In this document: positions 44,660 through 52,911 of the stretch, piece by piece | How the letters are laid out: every line of letters begins with the position of its first letter | Numbering within the stretch: the stretch's first letter is position 1 | Source: Micromonospora andamanensis | GTDB lineage: Bacteria; Actinomycetota; Actinomycetes; Mycobacteriales; Micromonosporaceae | Direction of reading: 5' to 3' | Length of the DNA stretch: 64,000 bases | NCBI RefSeq assembly: GCF_016863495.1 | Contig: NZ_BOOZ01000035.1 | Location: 1 to 64,000 of the forward strand | Made by a program: the position numbers and the translations under genes | Notes under the pieces: model-generated | Told to the model about the DNA's origin: nothing | Databases searched by the model: none | The model's input: the letters and a program-made list of their open reading frames with translations, nothing else

Positions 44660-47560
44660 TCAGCCGTTGGGGAACAACTTCCCGTAGTCGGCGTAGGCCA
44701 TGGCGACGTCCGCCTGGGCCCAGAAGCGGTGGTAACGGAACTCGGGCTCCGGCCCACCGTCGAGGTACGCCTGCACCTTCGGCCACGCCGGGTCGTTCTT
44801 GTAGAACGACCGGATGTCGAGGAAGCTCTTCCCCGGCGCGATGGCGTCACCGTTGGGCATCTCGCCGCTCCAGCCCGGCGGGATGTACAGGCCCTGCCCC
44901 GTGGAGGCGTCGTAGACGTCGTCGAAGCGCCGGTAGTCGCCACGCTTCTCCACAGTCGAGACACCCTGGGCGTCGCTGTGGCTGTGCAGCGCGTCCAGCA
45001 GACCCTTGGCGGTGGTCTTCGCCGCCTCGTTGCCCGACTTCGCCGCGTACGCGATGAGCGTGCGGGCGTAGGCGGCGGCGACGCCGACGTCCTGGCCCTT
45101 GACCGTCACCTCGACGTGCAGGTTGGTGTTGGGCTGCGGGTTGGTCGGGTTCCAGTTGGCGGGCTGACCGGTCCACTTCATGTCCGACGGGATGGACCAG
45201 TTCTCGCCAAGCGTGGTGTTGGCGATCGCCCACGGCACCCACTTGTCGAGCAGCGCCTTGGCCCGAGCGTTGCCGGAGACCAGGTACAGCTCGGCGATGC
45301 GCTGCATCGACCAGGCCTGCATGCCGAACCACTGGTTCGACGGCGGGTCGTTGTAGACCGGGTCCTCGTCGTAGAACATGCCGTAGAAGGTGGCCGTGCC
45401 GGCCGGCGGCGTGCCGTAGTGCCCGCCCCAGCTGTTTGTCGCGCCACCGGCGATGCCGCCCTCGGCCGACTGGAGCCAGGTGTAGAGCTCCAGCTGCCGG
45501 TTGAGGCTGTTGGTCCAGTCCGCCGCCGCGGTCGGCGAGCGCGGCTTGAGCTCGTCGACGTTCGTCAGCGCCCAGGCCGCGAACGGGTTCTGGTAGCCGA
45601 AGTGGCTGTGGCTGGAACCGATCCGCCAGGACCAGTTCTGGCTGGTGTCGGTCGCGCCGCCCCAGGCGTAGTACCAGGACAGCAGGTAGTGGGCGGCCTC
45701 TCGGTTGTTGCCCGCCGGGCAGGCGCTGGCCCCGACGCAGTTGCCGACCCGCTTGAAGTACTTGTCGAACAGGGCGTACCGCAGGTAGTCACCCATCTTG
45801 GCGGCCTTGGCCACGGTGGCCGACACGTCGGCCGCCTTGTTCTGCTCCTTGGCCCAGGTCAGCGCCCAGTACGCGGCCTGCACTGCGCGGGCGTCGGCGT
45901 CCGGAGCGTTCGTGTACTTCCACTGCTTGGCGGGAGCCTGCGACTCCTTGATGAACAGGTCCAGGAAGCCGTACTGGCCGCCGTGGGCGAAGGTGTCGCA
46001 GGACGGGTGTGGCACGGTCTCCCACACCGACTCCTGGGTGCCCCGCTGGAAGGTGTTGATGTAGGCGGGGCGGGTGGTGCCGTCGCCGCAGCGGCCGTAG
46101 CCGTAGACGTTGTCGACGTCCAGCAGCCAGTGCATGCCGTAGATGGAGCCGGTGTTGTATGTCGACTGCAGCTCCGAGCGCAGCGGGTCCCGGCCGACCG
46201 GCACGTTCGAGTCCAGCTGGGACGGGTACTGGCTGGGCAGGTCGTGCTCGGCGGCGTAGGTGGCGTCACCTGCGGCGCCGGCGGTCGGCTGGTCGGCGTT
46301 GGACGGGATGATGTACTTCTCCATCACCGTCCAGGCGTTGTTGAACGGCGCCCAGTTCTGGGTCACCCGACCGTAGTAGGCCTCCAGCCACAGCCAGAAG
46401 CTGAACGCCTCGGAGGTGGTCTCGTGGCCGTGGTCCGGCGCCTCGACGATGAGCGTCTCGATGGAGTGGTACGGCACGCCCTCGGGGCTGAAGTAGCCCG
46501 AGTTCTTGATCTTGTTGTACTGGGTGAGGAAGCGCTGCACGTACTCGCCGTCGCCGCCGGGCACATCGTTGTCGATCTCGGTGACGGTGACCGTCGCCGG
46601 GGTGTGGCCGGTGGCCGAGGCGGTGATGGTGGCGGTGCCGCTTGTGGTGTCGGCGTCCTCCGCCGCCCGGACGGTGACGTCGACGCCGGTGTTCCAGTTC
46701 GACGTGGTGAGCGTCGCCGAGGTCGGGCTGACTGTGACGTCGGTGTCGCCGGTGCGCGCCAGGCTCACCGCGACGTTGGCGGTGGGCGCCCGGTTCAACT
46801 TGAGGTTGAACGTCGAGCTGCCGCCCTCGGGGACGGTCAACGCGGTGGGAGCGGCGACGAGCGCCGGCGAGGTGGTGCCGCCGACGGTGAACGAGCGCTC
46901 GGCGATCGCGGACAGACCGCTGTTGTCGTACGCCCTGGCCTGCACCGTGTAGTCACCGGCCGGCAGGCTCTCCAGGGTGTACGCGTACGGCGCGGTGGTG
47001 TCGGTGTTGACCAGCAGGCCGTTGCGGTAGAACTCGACCCGGGCGACGGTGCCGTCCGGGTCGCTGGCGGTGGCGGTCAGCGGCACCGTCGCCGGGGCCG
47101 TGAACGGGCCGGCGGGCACCGACAGGCTGACCGTCGGGGGCTGCTGCGCGGTACCACCGCAGGTAACCCCGTTCACCGAGAACGAGGTCGGCTTCGCGTT
47201 GGTGCCGGAGTATGAGCCGTTGAAGCCGATGCTGGTGCTGCCGCCGGCCGCGATGTTGCCGTTCCAGGATTCGTTGACGGCGGTGACCTCGTTGCCGCTC
47301 TGGCTCCACCGGGCCGACCAGCCCTGGGTGACCCGCTGGTTGCCGGGGAAGGCGAACCGCAGGGTCCAGCCGTTGATCGCGTCGCCGGTGTTCCTGATGG
47401 TGACGTTGGCGGTGAAGCCGTTGCTCCAGTCGTTAGTCGTATAGACCACGTCGCAGGCCGGTGCGGCCTGTGCGGCGGCGGCGGGAACTGTCGCCCCACC
47501 GATCGCCAGCGCCGCGGCGGCGAGCCACGCCAGGCGCCGACGTCTAGCCAGGTTTCTCAT
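44660..47560 (-). CDS. Secreted GH48 cellulase with CBM2, Ig-like and Calx-beta domains
   Basis: 966 aa. Signal peptide: [18 protein letters not shown] with cleavage near AQAAPA. Domain order: CBM2 cellulose-binding module (about 35-135; [23 protein letters not shown], closing Cys in VNGVTC), an Ig-like domain (about 140-230; [20 protein letters not shown]), a Calx-beta-like domain (about 235-330; [15 protein letters not shown]), then a full GH48 catalytic domain (about 340-966). GH48 enzymes are processive reducing-end cellobiohydrolases with inversion; the conserved [14 protein letters not shown] segment contains the expected acid Glu. The ATG at 47560 has gaggaga about 10 nt upstream. Two CebR-like operators lie upstream at 47813 and 47925, and a strong terminator follows. 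Confidence 0.95.
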   Translation of the reverse strand: MRNLARRRRLAWLAAAALAIGGATVPAAAAQAAPACDVVYTTNDWSNGFTANVTIRNTGDAINGWTLRFAFPGNQRVTQGWSARWSQSGNEVTAVNESWNGNIAAGGSTSIGFNGSYSGTNAKPTSFSVNGVTCGGTAQQPPTVSLSVPAGPFTAPATVPLTATASDPDGTVARVEFYRNGLLVNTDTTAPYAYTLESLPAGDYTVQARAYDNSGLSAIAERSFTVGGTTSPALVAAPTALTVPEGGSSTFNLKLNRAPTANVAVSLARTGDTDVTVSPTSATLTTSNWNTGVDVTVRAAEDADTTSGTATITASATGHTPATVTVTEIDNDVPGGDGEYVQRFLTQYNKIKNSGYFSPEGVPYHSIETLIVEAPDHGHETTSEAFSFWLWLEAYYGRVTQNWAPFNNAWTVMEKYIIPSNADQPTAGAAGDATYAAEHDLPSQYPSQLDSNVPVGRDPLRSELQSTYNTGSIYGMHWLLDVDNVYGYGRCGDGTTRPAYINTFQRGTQESVWETVPHPSCDTFAHGGQYGFLDLFIKESQAPAKQWKYTNAPDADARAVQAAYWALTWAKEQNKAADVSATVAKAAKMGDYLRYALFDKYFKRVGNCVGASACPAGNNREAAHYLLSWYYAWGGATDTSQNWSWRIGSSHSHFGYQNPFAAWALTNVDELKPRSPTAAADWTNSLNRQLELYTWLQSAEGGIAGGATNSWGGHYGTPPAGTATFYGMFYDEDPVYNDPPSNQWFGMQAWSMQRIAELYLVSGNARAKALLDKWVPWAIANTTLGENWSIPSDMKWTGQPANWNPTNPQPNTNLHVEVTVKGQDVGVAAAYARTLIAYAAKSGNEAAKTTAKGLLDALHSHSDAQGVSTVEKRGDYRRFDDVYDASTGQGLYIPPGWSGEMPNGDAIAPGKSFLDIRSFYKNDPAWPKVQAYLDGGPEPEFRYHRFWAQADVAMAYADYGKLFPNG

Positions 47561-47812
47561 CTGCGCGGTGTCTCCTCGGACCAGGCCGGTGGCGGTGGCG
47601 CCCCGGCGGTGACGCCTCGGGACGACGGGGTCCATCGAGGTGCCAGTGGATGGTGGTCGCTGCGGCCCGGGTAGGGCCGGCGCGGCGGGGCGCCGTATGG
47701 GACGGCAGCTGCTCCCGCTGCTGGCAGGACGCCGTACCGGACGAGCCGGAAGCCCTCGGCGACCCACGCTCACGCGTACCTTGGCTCCGCGCGGTCGATC
47801 GACAGTGTGCCA

Positions 47813-47826
47813 TGGAAGCGCTCCCA
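47813..47826. promoter_or_regulatory. CebR-like operator upstream of the GH48 gene
   Basis: tggaagcgctccca matches the palindrome TGGGAGCGCTCCCA, bound by the LacI-family repressor CebR in Streptomyces cellulose and cello-oligosaccharide regulons, at 13 of 14 positions. It lies about 250 nt upstream of the cellulase start. The regulator gene is not in this window. Confidence 0.8.
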
Positions 47827-47924
47827 ATGCCAGCAAGGGAACTTCCGGAAACACTGAGTTGTTTCGATCTCGTTTTGGGGCTTTCACAAAGCCGTGACGG
47901 GCGTTACAGTCGCAGCAACGTCGA

Positions 47925-47938
47925 TGGGAGCGCTTCCA
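47925..47938. promoter_or_regulatory. CebR-like operator, second copy
   Basis: tgggagcgcttcca is a one-mismatch copy of the 14-bp palindrome, 112 bp from the first. The spacing could allow looping, or it may control a separate rightward transcript that would run into the hairpin at 48151-48183. Confidence 0.75.
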
Positions 47939-48150
47939 TCGACAGAGTTCCACCCGGAATATCGCCCGGTGTCGTGCCCACGGCTCCGGGGAACAGACCA
48001 CAGGCCGACGGCGGGCCAGCCCGGACACCGCCGTCAGCCATCACCCCACCACAGTGGAGGGAGGTGGATCCTCAGCCACTCGCGTGGCCCGGCTCCCGCG
48101 CGACACGCACAACTGGGACGCCAATCCGAACGTGCGTGTACCGCAACACG

Positions 48151-48183
48151 GTGGGGACGGGGGTTGCCCTCCCCCGTCCCCAC
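48151..48183. terminator. Perfect 13-bp hairpin inside the GH48-GH1 intergenic region
   Basis: gtggggacggggg and cccccgtccccac pair without mismatch around a ttgccct loop. No gene ends nearby, so it may terminate a short non-coding transcript started near 47940, or be a leftover from a lost gene. Confidence 0.6.
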
Positions 48184-48474
48184 ACTAAACCCCCGTTCAC
48201 GATGGGAAAAGAGGCCGACGGGTCAGACGCGCATCACCCGCGCGCCCCGCACGGCAGTCGACCCGCCCGCCGACCGCCATCCGCGACGCCCCGCCGACCG
48301 CCCGGGCGCGCACCGCCGGTCCGCCCGCGGTACTCGGCGCACCCGGTCCCGCCGCACCGCTGCCCGACCGGCACAGCGCCCTTCCCCACCCCACGTCACC
48401 CCGCCACCGAGGCCGTCCGCCCCACCCCTCGCGACGACTCGGCCCTGCGGGACCGCCTACCCTCTACCCTTTGT

Positions 48475-48488
48475 TGGGAGCGCTCCCG
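48475..48488. promoter_or_regulatory. CebR-like operator in front of the GH1 gene
   Basis: tgggagcgctcccg matches the CebR palindrome at 13 of 14 positions. It lies 37 nt upstream of the beta-glucosidase ATG and just after the -10-like taccct motifs, a position where a bound repressor would block transcription start. Confidence 0.8.
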
Positions 48489-48524
48489 GGCTCAGGCGGT
48501 CATCCCCATCCACGAGGAGAACCC

Positions 48525-50018
48525 ATGTCGATACTCACCAGGCGGCACCTGCTGCGCCGCGCGGCGCTCTCGGCCACCGCCGCCACCCCGGTCAGCGCCG
48601 TCCTCGGCACCGCTGCTGTGGCCACCACGGCCACCGGTCTGGCCGGCTGCCGGCCCGGCGACCCGGTCGAGAACACAGCCACCGCGTCGAACCCGGCCGC
48701 CCGACGGTCCTTCCCGCCCGACTTCGGGTGGGGCGCCGCGACCTCCGCCTACCAGATCGAGGGCGCCGCCAAGGAGGACGGCCGCGGCGAATCGATCTGG
48801 GACACGTTCAGCCGCACACCCGGGCGCACCCGCAACGGCGACACCGGGGACGTGGCGGCCGACCACTACCACCGCTATGCCGAAGACCTCGATCTGATGC
48901 GTGACCTGGGGCTGCGCAGCTACCGGTTCTCCATCTCCTGGCCGCGCATCCAGCCCGACGGAACCGGCGCCGCAAACCAACGCGGCCTCGACTTCTACCG
49001 CCGCCTCGTCGACGGCCTGCACGAACGCGGGATCGCCCCGATGGCCACGCTGTTCCACTGGGATCTGCCTCAGGCCCTGCAGGACACCGGCGGCTGGGAG
49101 TCCCGTGACGTCGCCCACCGCTTCGCCGACTACGCCGACATCGTCTTCGAGGCGCTCGGCGACCGGGTGCCGGTCTGGCTGACCATCAACGAGCCGAAGA
49201 CCGTGGTGCAGAACGGCTACCTGATCGGCCACCACGCCCCCGGCCGGCGAGACCCCGACGCGGCGTACCTGGTCGCCCACCATCTCCAGCTCGCCCACGG
49301 CCTCGCCGTACGCGCCCTGCGCGCCCGAGGCGGCAGCAGCCGTATCGGCCCCGCCTTCAACCTGCACCCCTGCTACCCGGCCGACGACTCCACCGCCGCC
49401 GCCGAGGCCACCCGCCTCTACGACGGCTACGAGAACCGCCTCTACCTCGACTCCGCGTTGACCGGCAGCTATCCCGAGGACGTCCTGGCCGACCTCGGCC
49501 CGGACAGCCGGATGGTCCGTGGCATCCGTGACGGCGACCTGAAGATCATCTCCAGCCCGGTCGACCTGGTCGCCGTGCAGTACTACACCCCGATCTACGT
49601 CACCGCCTCCGGCGGCATGGAACGCCGCTGGCCCACCTCGGAGGCGGAGTGGCAGCAGATCTACCCGGACGGGATGTACGACATCCTGACCCGGGTCACC
49701 CGCGACTACGGGCCGATACCGATCACGGTCACCGAGAACGGCCTGCCCACTCCCGACGAGCTCAACGCGGACGGCACCGTCGAGGACGACGGCCGCGTCA
49801 CGTTCCTGCGCGACCACCTGGCCGCCGCCCAGCGGGCCATCGCCGATGGCGTGCCGCTGGAGAGCTTCCACGTCTGGTCCCTGCTCGACAACTTCGAGTG
49901 GGCCGAGGGCTACGAGCAGCGCTGGGGGTTGATCTACGTCGACTACCCGACCCAGCGCCGGGTGCTCAAGCGCAGCGCCCACTGGTACCGCCAGGTCATC
50001 GCGGACAACGCGGTCTGA
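48525..50018 (+). CDS. GH1 beta-glucosidase, Tat-exported lipoprotein
   Basis: 497 aa from ATG 48525 with gaggaga upstream. The N-terminus carries a twin-arginine motif (TRRHLLRRAAL) and a lipobox LAGC with Cys at residue 42, so it should be Tat-exported and lipid-anchored outside the membrane, unlike the cytoplasmic BglC of Streptomyces. The GH1 barrel begins FPPDFGWGAATSAYQIEGAA; the acid/base Glu is in LTINEPKTV and the nucleophile Glu in ITVTENGLP, followed by SLLDNFEWAEGYEQRWGLIYVDY, all intact. It hydrolyses cellobiose or other beta-glucosides released by the divergent GH48 cellulase, and both share CebR-like operators. Confidence 0.93.
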   Translation: MSILTRRHLLRRAALSATAATPVSAVLGTAAVATTATGLAGCRPGDPVENTATASNPAARRSFPPDFGWGAATSAYQIEGAAKEDGRGESIWDTFSRTPGRTRNGDTGDVAADHYHRYAEDLDLMRDLGLRSYRFSISWPRIQPDGTGAANQRGLDFYRRLVDGLHERGIAPMATLFHWDLPQALQDTGGWESRDVAHRFADYADIVFEALGDRVPVWLTINEPKTVVQNGYLIGHHAPGRRDPDAAYLVAHHLQLAHGLAVRALRARGGSSRIGPAFNLHPCYPADDSTAAAEATRLYDGYENRLYLDSALTGSYPEDVLADLGPDSRMVRGIRDGDLKIISSPVDLVAVQYYTPIYVTASGGMERRWPTSEAEWQQIYPDGMYDILTRVTRDYGPIPITVTENGLPTPDELNADGTVEDDGRVTFLRDHLAAAQRAIADGVPLESFHVWSLLDNFEWAEGYEQRWGLIYVDYPTQRRVLKRSAHWYRQVIADNAV

Positions 50019-50064
50019 CCGGCAGCTCGGCGGCGGCCCGGTCCCGGGTCGCCGCCGAGGCACG

Positions 50065-50070
50065 TACGAT
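50065..50070 (+). promoter_or_regulatory. -10 element of a leaderless gene (TACGAT)
   Basis: tacgat ends 7 nt before the A of the ATG at 50077, with no Shine-Dalgarno sequence, so the MFS gene is predicted to be leaderless. Confidence 0.55.
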
Positions 50071-50076
50071 CCCCGC

Positions 50077-51312
50077 ATGCGTGATCGCAACAGCCTGGGC
50101 CGGCCGTTCTGGACCTTCTGGAGCGCTGCCGCGCTGGCCAACCTCGGCGACGGCATCAGGGTGGCCGCCTTCCCCCTGCTGGCCGCCGCACTCACCGACG
50201 ATCCGTTGGCGGTCGGTGCCGTCGCCGCCGCCCAGTTCCTGCCGTGGCTCGTCGCCGGGCTGCTCGCCGGCGCCCTGGCCGACCGCCGAGGTGCCCGTAC
50301 GCTGCTCGCCGCCGCCGACACCTGCCGCGTCGTCGTGCTGGCCGCGCTGGCCACCACTGTCGCCCTGGGCTGGGCCACCATCGCGCTCGTCGTCGCCGCC
50401 GCGTTCCTGCTCGGCGTCGGCGAGACCATCCGGGACACCGCCGCACAGACCGCCGTGCCCCGGCTCGTCCACGACGACCAACTGGAGAAGGCGAACGGGC
50501 GCCTCGTGGCCGGCGAGATCGTCGGCAACGAGTTCGTCGGACCACCCGTCGGTGCACTGCTGTTCGTGATGGGTGCCGCCATCCCGTTCGCCGTCAACGG
50601 GGCCACCCTGGCGCTGGCGGTGATGCTCGTTCTCTCCCTGCCACTGACCCTGGCCCACCGGGCGGTCCCGGACACCAGCGACGCCCCGCCGGTCACCGAC
50701 GGCGACGGCGCGCTGGCCGGCCTGCGCTGGCTCATCCGCCAGCCGATGCTGCGCACCCTGGTGCTCGTCACCGCCGCGGTGGCCGCCGCCGACACCGCCT
50801 GGTTCGCGATCTTCGTGCTCTACGCCCGCGACGCACTCGGACTCGGCGCGTTCGGTTTCGGCCTGCTGCTGGCCACCGGCGCGGCCGGTGGACTTGTCGG
50901 CTCGTTCGCCGCCGACCGTCTGGTCGCCCGCTTCCACCACCGGACCGTGCTGACCTGGTCCATGGCCGTCACCGCGGGCGTACCGGCCCTGCTGGCCGTC
51001 GCCGGGCACCGTGCCGTAGCGGTGGTCGTGGTGGTCACCACAAGTGCGGCGTTCGCCGTACTCAACGTCGCCGCGTTGTCGGTACGCCAACGACTCGTGC
51101 CGGGCGGGCTGCTCGGTCGGGTCGTGGCCGCCGCCCGCCTGGTCACCTACAGCTGCACCGCGCTGGGCGCGCTGGCCGGCGGCGCCCTGGCCGCCGGAGC
51201 CGGCATCGAGGCACCGTTCGTGTTCAGCGGCATCGTCGCCGTGACCGCCGCGGTCGCCTGGTGGATCGCCTCCCGCCCGACCAACCCCGGCAGCGCACTC
51301 GCCCTTCAGTAG
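50077..51312 (+). CDS. MFS transporter (EntS-like exporter family)
   Basis: 411 aa with about 12 membrane helices. The N-terminus FWTFWSAAALANLGDGIRVAAFPLLAAAL, then AGLLAGALADRRGARTLLAAAD (motif A-like loop DRRGAR), and ETIRDTAAQTAVPRLVHDDQLEKANGRLVAGE are typical of the EntS/MFS_3 drug- or siderophore-export branch. No linked biosynthetic genes reveal the substrate. The 3' end overlaps the convergent MerR gene by 7 nt. Confidence 0.88.
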   Translation: MRDRNSLGRPFWTFWSAAALANLGDGIRVAAFPLLAAALTDDPLAVGAVAAAQFLPWLVAGLLAGALADRRGARTLLAAADTCRVVVLAALATTVALGWATIALVVAAAFLLGVGETIRDTAAQTAVPRLVHDDQLEKANGRLVAGEIVGNEFVGPPVGALLFVMGAAIPFAVNGATLALAVMLVLSLPLTLAHRAVPDTSDAPPVTDGDGALAGLRWLIRQPMLRTLVLVTAAVAAADTAWFAIFVLYARDALGLGAFGFGLLLATGAAGGLVGSFAADRLVARFHHRTVLTWSMAVTAGVPALLAVAGHRAVAVVVVVTTSAAFAVLNVAALSVRQRLVPGGLLGRVVAAARLVTYSCTALGALAGGALAAGAGIEAPFVFSGIVAVTAAVAWWIASRPTNPGSALALQ

Positions 51313-51749
51313 GCCGACGCCGGCCGGGCACCTCCGTCGGGGCGTAACCCGGCCGGCAGGCGGGCGGCCACCTTCTCCCGCAGCCGGGGACAGACGGTGA
51401 TGTCGTCGGCGTCGCACGCCGCCGCGTGCTCGATGATGGCCAACGACTCCTGAGCTGCTGCGATCCGCCCGCGCAGCAGCTCACCGTGTTGCTGGTACAG
51501 AGCCGCCCGGGCCTGCTTGTCGGCCGCCTCGGTGAGCAGGTAACGGGTCTGCTCCAGGGTCAGCCCCGCCTCCTTCGCCAGCAGGATGAGCGCGATCCGG
51601 GTCGCGTCGACCGCGCCGTACACCCGCCGACCACCGGGGGCCCTGGCCGGGGCCAACAGACCCATCTGTTCCCAGTGCCGCAACACGTGTGGCGCCAACC
51701 CGTACAACGCCGCCAGCTCACCGATGGCCATCTGCCGCCTTGACTTCAT
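51306..51749 (-). CDS. MerR-family transcriptional regulator
   Basis: About 147 aa from ATG 51749 (MKSRRQMAIGEL) or, more typically for MerR proteins, 141 aa from the internal ATG at 51731 (MAIGELAALYG) with aaggcgg just upstream. The winged helix-turn-helix (IGELAALYGLAPHVLRHWEQMGLLAPARAPGGRRVY) is followed by the dimerisation coiled coil (LTLEQTRYLLTEAADKQARAALYQQHGELLRGRI) and a C-terminal C(8)C effector segment (AACDADDITVCPRL), which may bind a metal or redox ligand. It is divergent from a methyltransferase gene and probably controls it through the operator at 51740-51770; that operator overlaps the upstream start codon. Confidence 0.88.
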   Translation of the reverse strand: MKSRRQMAIGELAALYGLAPHVLRHWEQMGLLAPARAPGGRRVYGAVDATRIALILLAKEAGLTLEQTRYLLTEAADKQARAALYQQHGELLRGRIAAAQESLAIIEHAAACDADDITVCPRLREKVAARLPAGLRPDGGARPASAY

Positions 51750-51770
51750 GTGGACATGAAGATGCACCGT
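51740..51770 (+). promoter_or_regulatory. MerR-type promoter with operator in a 19-bp spacer
   Basis: For the rightward methyltransferase gene, a -35 ttgact (51740-51745) and a -10-like caccgt (51765-51770) are 19 bp apart, the over-long spacing typical of MerR-activated promoters. A perfect dyad cttcatgt-gg-acatgaag (51744-51761) fills the spacer. The MerR protein encoded on the other side is the obvious regulator. Confidence 0.7.
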
Positions 51771-51828
51771 CACCGGTGATGTCAAGCATCCGGGATCCGA
51801 CCGGACCGAACCTGCCGCAGGAGAGACC

Positions 51829-52452
51829 ATGTCACTCGCCAAACGGCTGCACGCCGTCGTACACCCCGCCCACGACACCGGTTTCGACAGGCGTCGCAGC
51901 GTCTCCTACGACCGGATGTCCCGCTGGGCGCTACGCGGCCTCTACCGGCGGGTCGCCGAAGATGTCGCGGCTGTCGCACCGGAGTCGGCGACGATCCTGG
52001 ACGTCGGCACCGGCCCGGGGCGGCTGCTGCACGAACTCGCCGACCGCCGCCCCGACGTCACGCTGACCGGTGTCGACCCGTCCCCGCACATGATCCAGGT
52101 TGCCGAACGGACCGCGACGAGCCGCTCGCTGGGCCACCGCGTACGGTTCCAGATCGCCGACGTGGCGAACCTGCCCCATCCCGACGGCAGCGTCGATGTG
52201 CTCGTCTCGACGCTGAGCCTGCACCACTGGCCGGATCTTCCGGCGGCAGCCACGCAACTGGCCCGGGTCCTCCGACCCGGCGGCCATCTCATGATCTACG
52301 ACTTCCGGTTGGCGCCCCTCGGCGCGGCGCTCGTCGCCCTGCGGTCCCAGGACGTCTTCGCGGCCACGGAGGTCACCAGGACACCGGTACGCGCCGGCTG
52401 GTATCCGGTGACGCCGTTCGCCAGAGTGAGCGCGTCGAGCGCGCAGGCGTGA
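51829..52452 (+). CDS. SAM-dependent methyltransferase (class I)
   Basis: 207 aa from ATG 51829 with aggaga upstream. The Rossmann motif I is ATILDVGTGPGRLLHELA, the acidic second strand is TGVDPSPHMI, and motif IV-V is VDVLVSTLSLHHWPDLPAA, followed by RVLRPGGHLMIYDFR. This is a Methyltransf_11/UbiE-like small-molecule methyltransferase. Its promoter carries a MerR-type operator, so it is probably induced by the ligand sensed by the neighbouring MerR protein; detoxification of a drug or metabolite is plausible but unproven. Confidence 0.88.
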   Translation: MSLAKRLHAVVHPAHDTGFDRRRSVSYDRMSRWALRGLYRRVAEDVAAVAPESATILDVGTGPGRLLHELADRRPDVTLTGVDPSPHMIQVAERTATSRSLGHRVRFQIADVANLPHPDGSVDVLVSTLSLHHWPDLPAAATQLARVLRPGGHLMIYDFRLAPLGAALVALRSQDVFAATEVTRTPVRAGWYPVTPFARVSASSAQA

Positions 52453-52477
52453 CGGGCACCGGCGACCGGCAGTCCCC

Positions 52478-52498
52478 GCCCCGCCTGTTCAGCGGGGC
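52478..52498. terminator. Short hairpin between convergent genes
   Basis: gccccgc / gcggggc arms (7 bp) with a 7-nt loop. The stop codon of the leftward roadblock gene lies in the loop. It probably serves as a terminator for the methyltransferase gene. Confidence 0.45.
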
Positions 52499-52911
52499 AG
52501 CGCCTGCTGGAGTTCGGCGCGCAGGGCGGGGGTGAGCATCTCGCCCGCCTGCTTGGCCAGCCGGGCCATCTCGTAGCCCACCACGCCGATGTCGGCGTCC
52601 GCCGCCGCCAGGGTGGCCAGGATCGAGCCGTCGCGTACCTGCATCACCAGGAAGTAGCCGCGACCCATCTCGACCACCGTCTGCTTGACCACGTCACCGT
52701 CGAACATCTGGGCGGCACCGGCGGTGATGCTCATCAGCCCCGAGGTCACCGCCGCGAGCTTGTCGGCGTGGTCCCGGGGCAGGTGGTCGGATATCGCCAC
52801 CAGCAGCCCGTCGGAGGAGACCACCACCGCGTGCGCCACCCCGGGCACCCGCTCCGCGAACGCGCTGACCAGCCAGCTCAGGTCGCGAGCCTCCTGCGAC
52901 AACGTCGTCAC
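52489..52911 (-). CDS. cvnB: Roadblock/LC7 domain protein (conservon CvnB-like)
   Basis: 140 aa from a GTG that overlaps the stop of the sensor kinase gene (GTGA). The single roadblock/LC7 domain reads [31 protein letters not shown], then [22 protein letters not shown] and [31 protein letters not shown]. In Streptomyces conservons CvnA (kinase), CvnB (this type), CvnC (DUF742) and CvnD (Ras-like GTPase) form a membrane G-protein-like complex. Here the operon stops after this gene, with no cvnC or cvnD. Confidence 0.88.
   Translation of the reverse strand: MTTLSQEARDLSWLVSAFAERVPGVAHAVVVSSDGLLVAISDHLPRDHADKLAAVTSGLMSITAGAAQMFDGDVVKQTVVEMGRGYFLVMQVRDGSILATLAAADADIGVVGYEMARLAKQAGEMLTPALRAELQQALPR

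Larger units (their letters stand above)
47561..48524. other. Divergent intergenic region between GH48 and GH1 genes
   Basis: A 964-bp stretch without a credible gene; long open frames here are high-GC shadows. It contains three CebR-like operators (47813-47826, 47925-47938, 48475-48488) and a perfect 13-bp hairpin (48151-48183). Direct taccct repeats at 48458-48463 and 48465-48470 could serve as -10 elements for the GH1 gene. Confidence 0.6.
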
